Positions 41,953 through 42,912 of a DNA stretch of 42,912 nt are shown here, piece by piece (position 1 is the stretch's first letter; every line of letters starts with the position of its first letter). The position numbers were made by a program, and so were the translations under genes. Below the pieces are notes generated by a model. That model made no database searches. It worked only from the letters and a program-made list of their open reading frames with translations, and was not told the origin of the DNA. The DNA is taken from NCBI GenBank assembly GCA_029242825.1, contig JAQWTF010000026.1, forward strand, positions 1 through 42,912. The letters are read 5' to 3'. The stretch comes from MAG-120531 sp029242825 (GTDB lineage Bacteria; Bacteroidota; Bacteroidia; Flavobacteriales; Flavobacteriaceae).

Positions 41953-42155
41953 TATTTTTTATTTTCGTTTTGCCTTTTTTCAAATTTCAATCTGTAACTC
42001 CTTCTAAAAAAGAACATTCCAATTGAAACCACTCCAAAAAGCAAGAAAATGCCCATTTCCTCAAGGGAACTACCCCATAGCTTAATGACTTTAACTAAAG
42101 AGAAAATAGCCACTATTAAGTATAGATATTCGGTATATTTTAAAATTCTAATCAT
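41952..42155 (-). CDS. Small two-helix membrane protein between lptC and the CorC-like gene
   Basis: 67 residues with two hydrophobic segments (YLYLIVAIFSLVKVIKLW and MGIFLLFGVVSIGMFFF) and a strongly basic C-terminal tail (RRSYRLKFEKRQNENKK). No recognised family. It overlaps lptC by 8 nt and the CorC-like gene by 1 nt, so translation of the three is likely coupled. A real gene by position, overlap and clean membrane-protein composition. Confidence 0.75.
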   Translation of the reverse strand: MIRILKYTEYLYLIVAIFSLVKVIKLWGSSLEEMGIFLLFGVVSIGMFFFRRSYRLKFEKRQNENKK

Positions 42156-42783
42156 CGCTTTCTGTATCTTTAATGGTCATATACCCAAATGTTTTATGGG
42201 CATTTAAAAAACTAAAATCTCTATTAAAGTCCATCCCTTTACCATCCATAATAGTTTGGTTTTCAGGATTGGTATAGGTGAATTTTTCTTCTGTAAAGAT
42301 CCATTCTCCTAATTGATCATAATACAATTGAGGGGTTTCTAATTGCTTCCCGTCATGGGTTGTTATAACCACATTGCCTCTCAAATCTATTACATTTGTA
42401 GCAGAATAAATAATTCCATAATCAGATTTAACCACACTTTTCTTACCCTCTAAATCAAACACTTCCAAAACAAGTCCCTCTGGAAACGTTCTATATGGAA
42501 ATGCTAAATGTTGATAATCCAAGCTTTTAGCGCTCCTCAAAATAGCGATAAGTCTGGCGTCCTTTTTTAGCGCCCCCCCCATGGCCACCTCCATTGGTAT
42601 TTCTGAAATTTCTGGGGTTTCTGTATAGTACAAAATAAAATTTTCTGCTATTCCCTGAGGAGACACTTTAGGATCTTCAAAAACAACTGTTGATTGATTT
42701 GAATTACAACTAAAAAAAAGTATTGCCGTTACTAGTGTAATGGCAATACTTTTTAAATATTTAAAGTTTTCTATACGTTTCAT
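42148..42783 (-). CDS. lptC: LPS export protein LptC (lipoprotein form)
   Basis: Periplasmic component that passes LPS from LptB2FG to LptA. The 211-residue product has a signal ending ILFFSCNSNQ, a lipobox-like Cys instead of the E. coli-type uncleaved anchor, as is common in Bacteroidota. Beta-jellyroll repeats follow (LVLEVFDLEGKKSVVKSDYG, ATNVIDLRGNVVITTHDGKQ, LETPQLYYDQLGEWIFTEEK, IMDGKGMDFNRDFS). The coding strand has a run of eight G at 42580-42573. It follows the upstream gene with no gap. Confidence 0.88.
   Translation of the reverse strand: MKRIENFKYLKSIAITLVTAILFFSCNSNQSTVVFEDPKVSPQGIAENFILYYTETPEISEIPMEVAMGGALKKDARLIAILRSAKSLDYQHLAFPYRTFPEGLVLEVFDLEGKKSVVKSDYGIIYSATNVIDLRGNVVITTHDGKQLETPQLYYDQLGEWIFTEEKFTYTNPENQTIMDGKGMDFNRDFSFLNAHKTFGYMTIKDTESDD
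42573..42580 (-). repeat. Run of eight G inside lptC
   Basis: Homopolymer G8 on the coding strand (C8 on the plus strand), coding for Met-Gly-Gly-Ala. The reading frame is intact. Such runs can slip during replication and switch a gene off or on. Confidence 0.9.
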
Positions 42784-42912
42784 TTACAGGTTTGGCACCG
42801 CTACGCTACCACCTACCCAGCAGTTAAAAGTAACTGATTTTCCCGCCAATCCTGAAGAGAAAATATCTGTTTTAGATGGCGCTAATGCCATATAACGCTC
42901 AATTGTTTGGTT
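42784..42912 (-). CDS. C-terminal end of an unidentified protein upstream of lptC (partial)
   Basis: The minus strand is open from the window edge to TAA at 42786-42784, giving 42 residues that begin NQTIERYMALAPSK and end GGSVAVPNL. The stop lies directly before the lptC ATG, so it is the preceding gene of the same operon. No motif can be recognised in the fragment. In related flavobacteria a tetratricopeptide-repeat protein usually precedes lptC, so that is my guess. Confidence 0.6.
   Translation of the reverse strand, partial: NQTIERYMALAPSKTDIFSSGLAGKSVTFNCWVGGSVAVPNL

Noticed and set aside
1..42912. CRISPR arrays, insertion sequences, integrases, attachment sites, tRNA or rRNA genes
   Set aside because: I looked for direct repeats with regular spacing, transposase or integrase motifs, terminal inverted repeats and tRNA-like cloverleaf sequences and found none.

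Overview
The window reads as core chromosome of a low-GC member of Bacteroidota, almost certainly family Flavobacteriaceae. The signs are gldK of the type IX secretion and gliding machinery, a Bacteroidota-style LptE lipoprotein, a GYDIA-type GHMP kinase beside HMG-CoA reductase, an HYC_CC_PP-type small protein, weak Shine-Dalgarno sequences, and several TAnnTTTG-like -7 promoter elements ahead of genes. I see no tRNA, rRNA, CRISPR array, insertion sequence, integrase or phage gene, and no gap between genes longer than about 200 bases.

Layout: (1) 1-4980, minus strand: topA, an arginase-fold protein annotated in relatives as formimidoylglutamase, and the 5' part of gldK, closely spaced in that order of transcription. 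(2) 5164-9760, plus strand: miaB, a sigma-54 activator, lptE, an unnamed repeat-like protein and secG, ending at a strong hairpin terminator. (3) 9913-11850: groES-groEL with its own unusual promoter region and a bidirectional terminator. (4) 11931-15445, minus strand: a five-gene apparent metal-handling unit (HYC_CC_PP-like protein, outer-membrane barrel, secreted double-HMA protein, NHL lipoprotein, HMA-MauE-like membrane protein). (5) 15550-17577: a free methionine-R-sulfoxide reductase-like GAF protein and purH. (6) 17631-25353: the rod-shape set mreB-mreC-mreD-mrdA-rodA running by overlaps straight into msrA and selO. (7) 25423-27561, minus strand: the tail-specific protease prc. (8) 27713-32150: surE, a small membrane protein, lpxB, and a comEC homologue. 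(9) 32187-35925, minus strand: dipeptidyl peptidase IV followed by a POT peptide transporter, a peptide scavenging pair. (10) 36072-38374: HMG-CoA reductase and GYDIA kinase, an isoprenoid precursor pair, ended by a bidirectional terminator. (11) 38450-42912, minus strand: the 3' end of an unnamed gene, lptC, a 67-residue membrane protein, a CorC/CNNM transporter-like protein and a PpiD-type folding factor.

The common theme is envelope construction and quality control: LPS synthesis and export (lpxB, lptC, lptE), protein export and folding (secG, ppiD, groESL, prc), peptidoglycan shape control (mre-rod) and type IX secretion (gldK). The most promising less-described parts are the five-gene metal unit at 11931-15445, the arginase-fold protein with replaced metal ligands next to gldK, a receiver-less sigma-54 activator buried in a housekeeping operon, and the non-CIRCE promoter region of groES. 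All functional statements come from reading motifs and recalled family knowledge; no database search was run.
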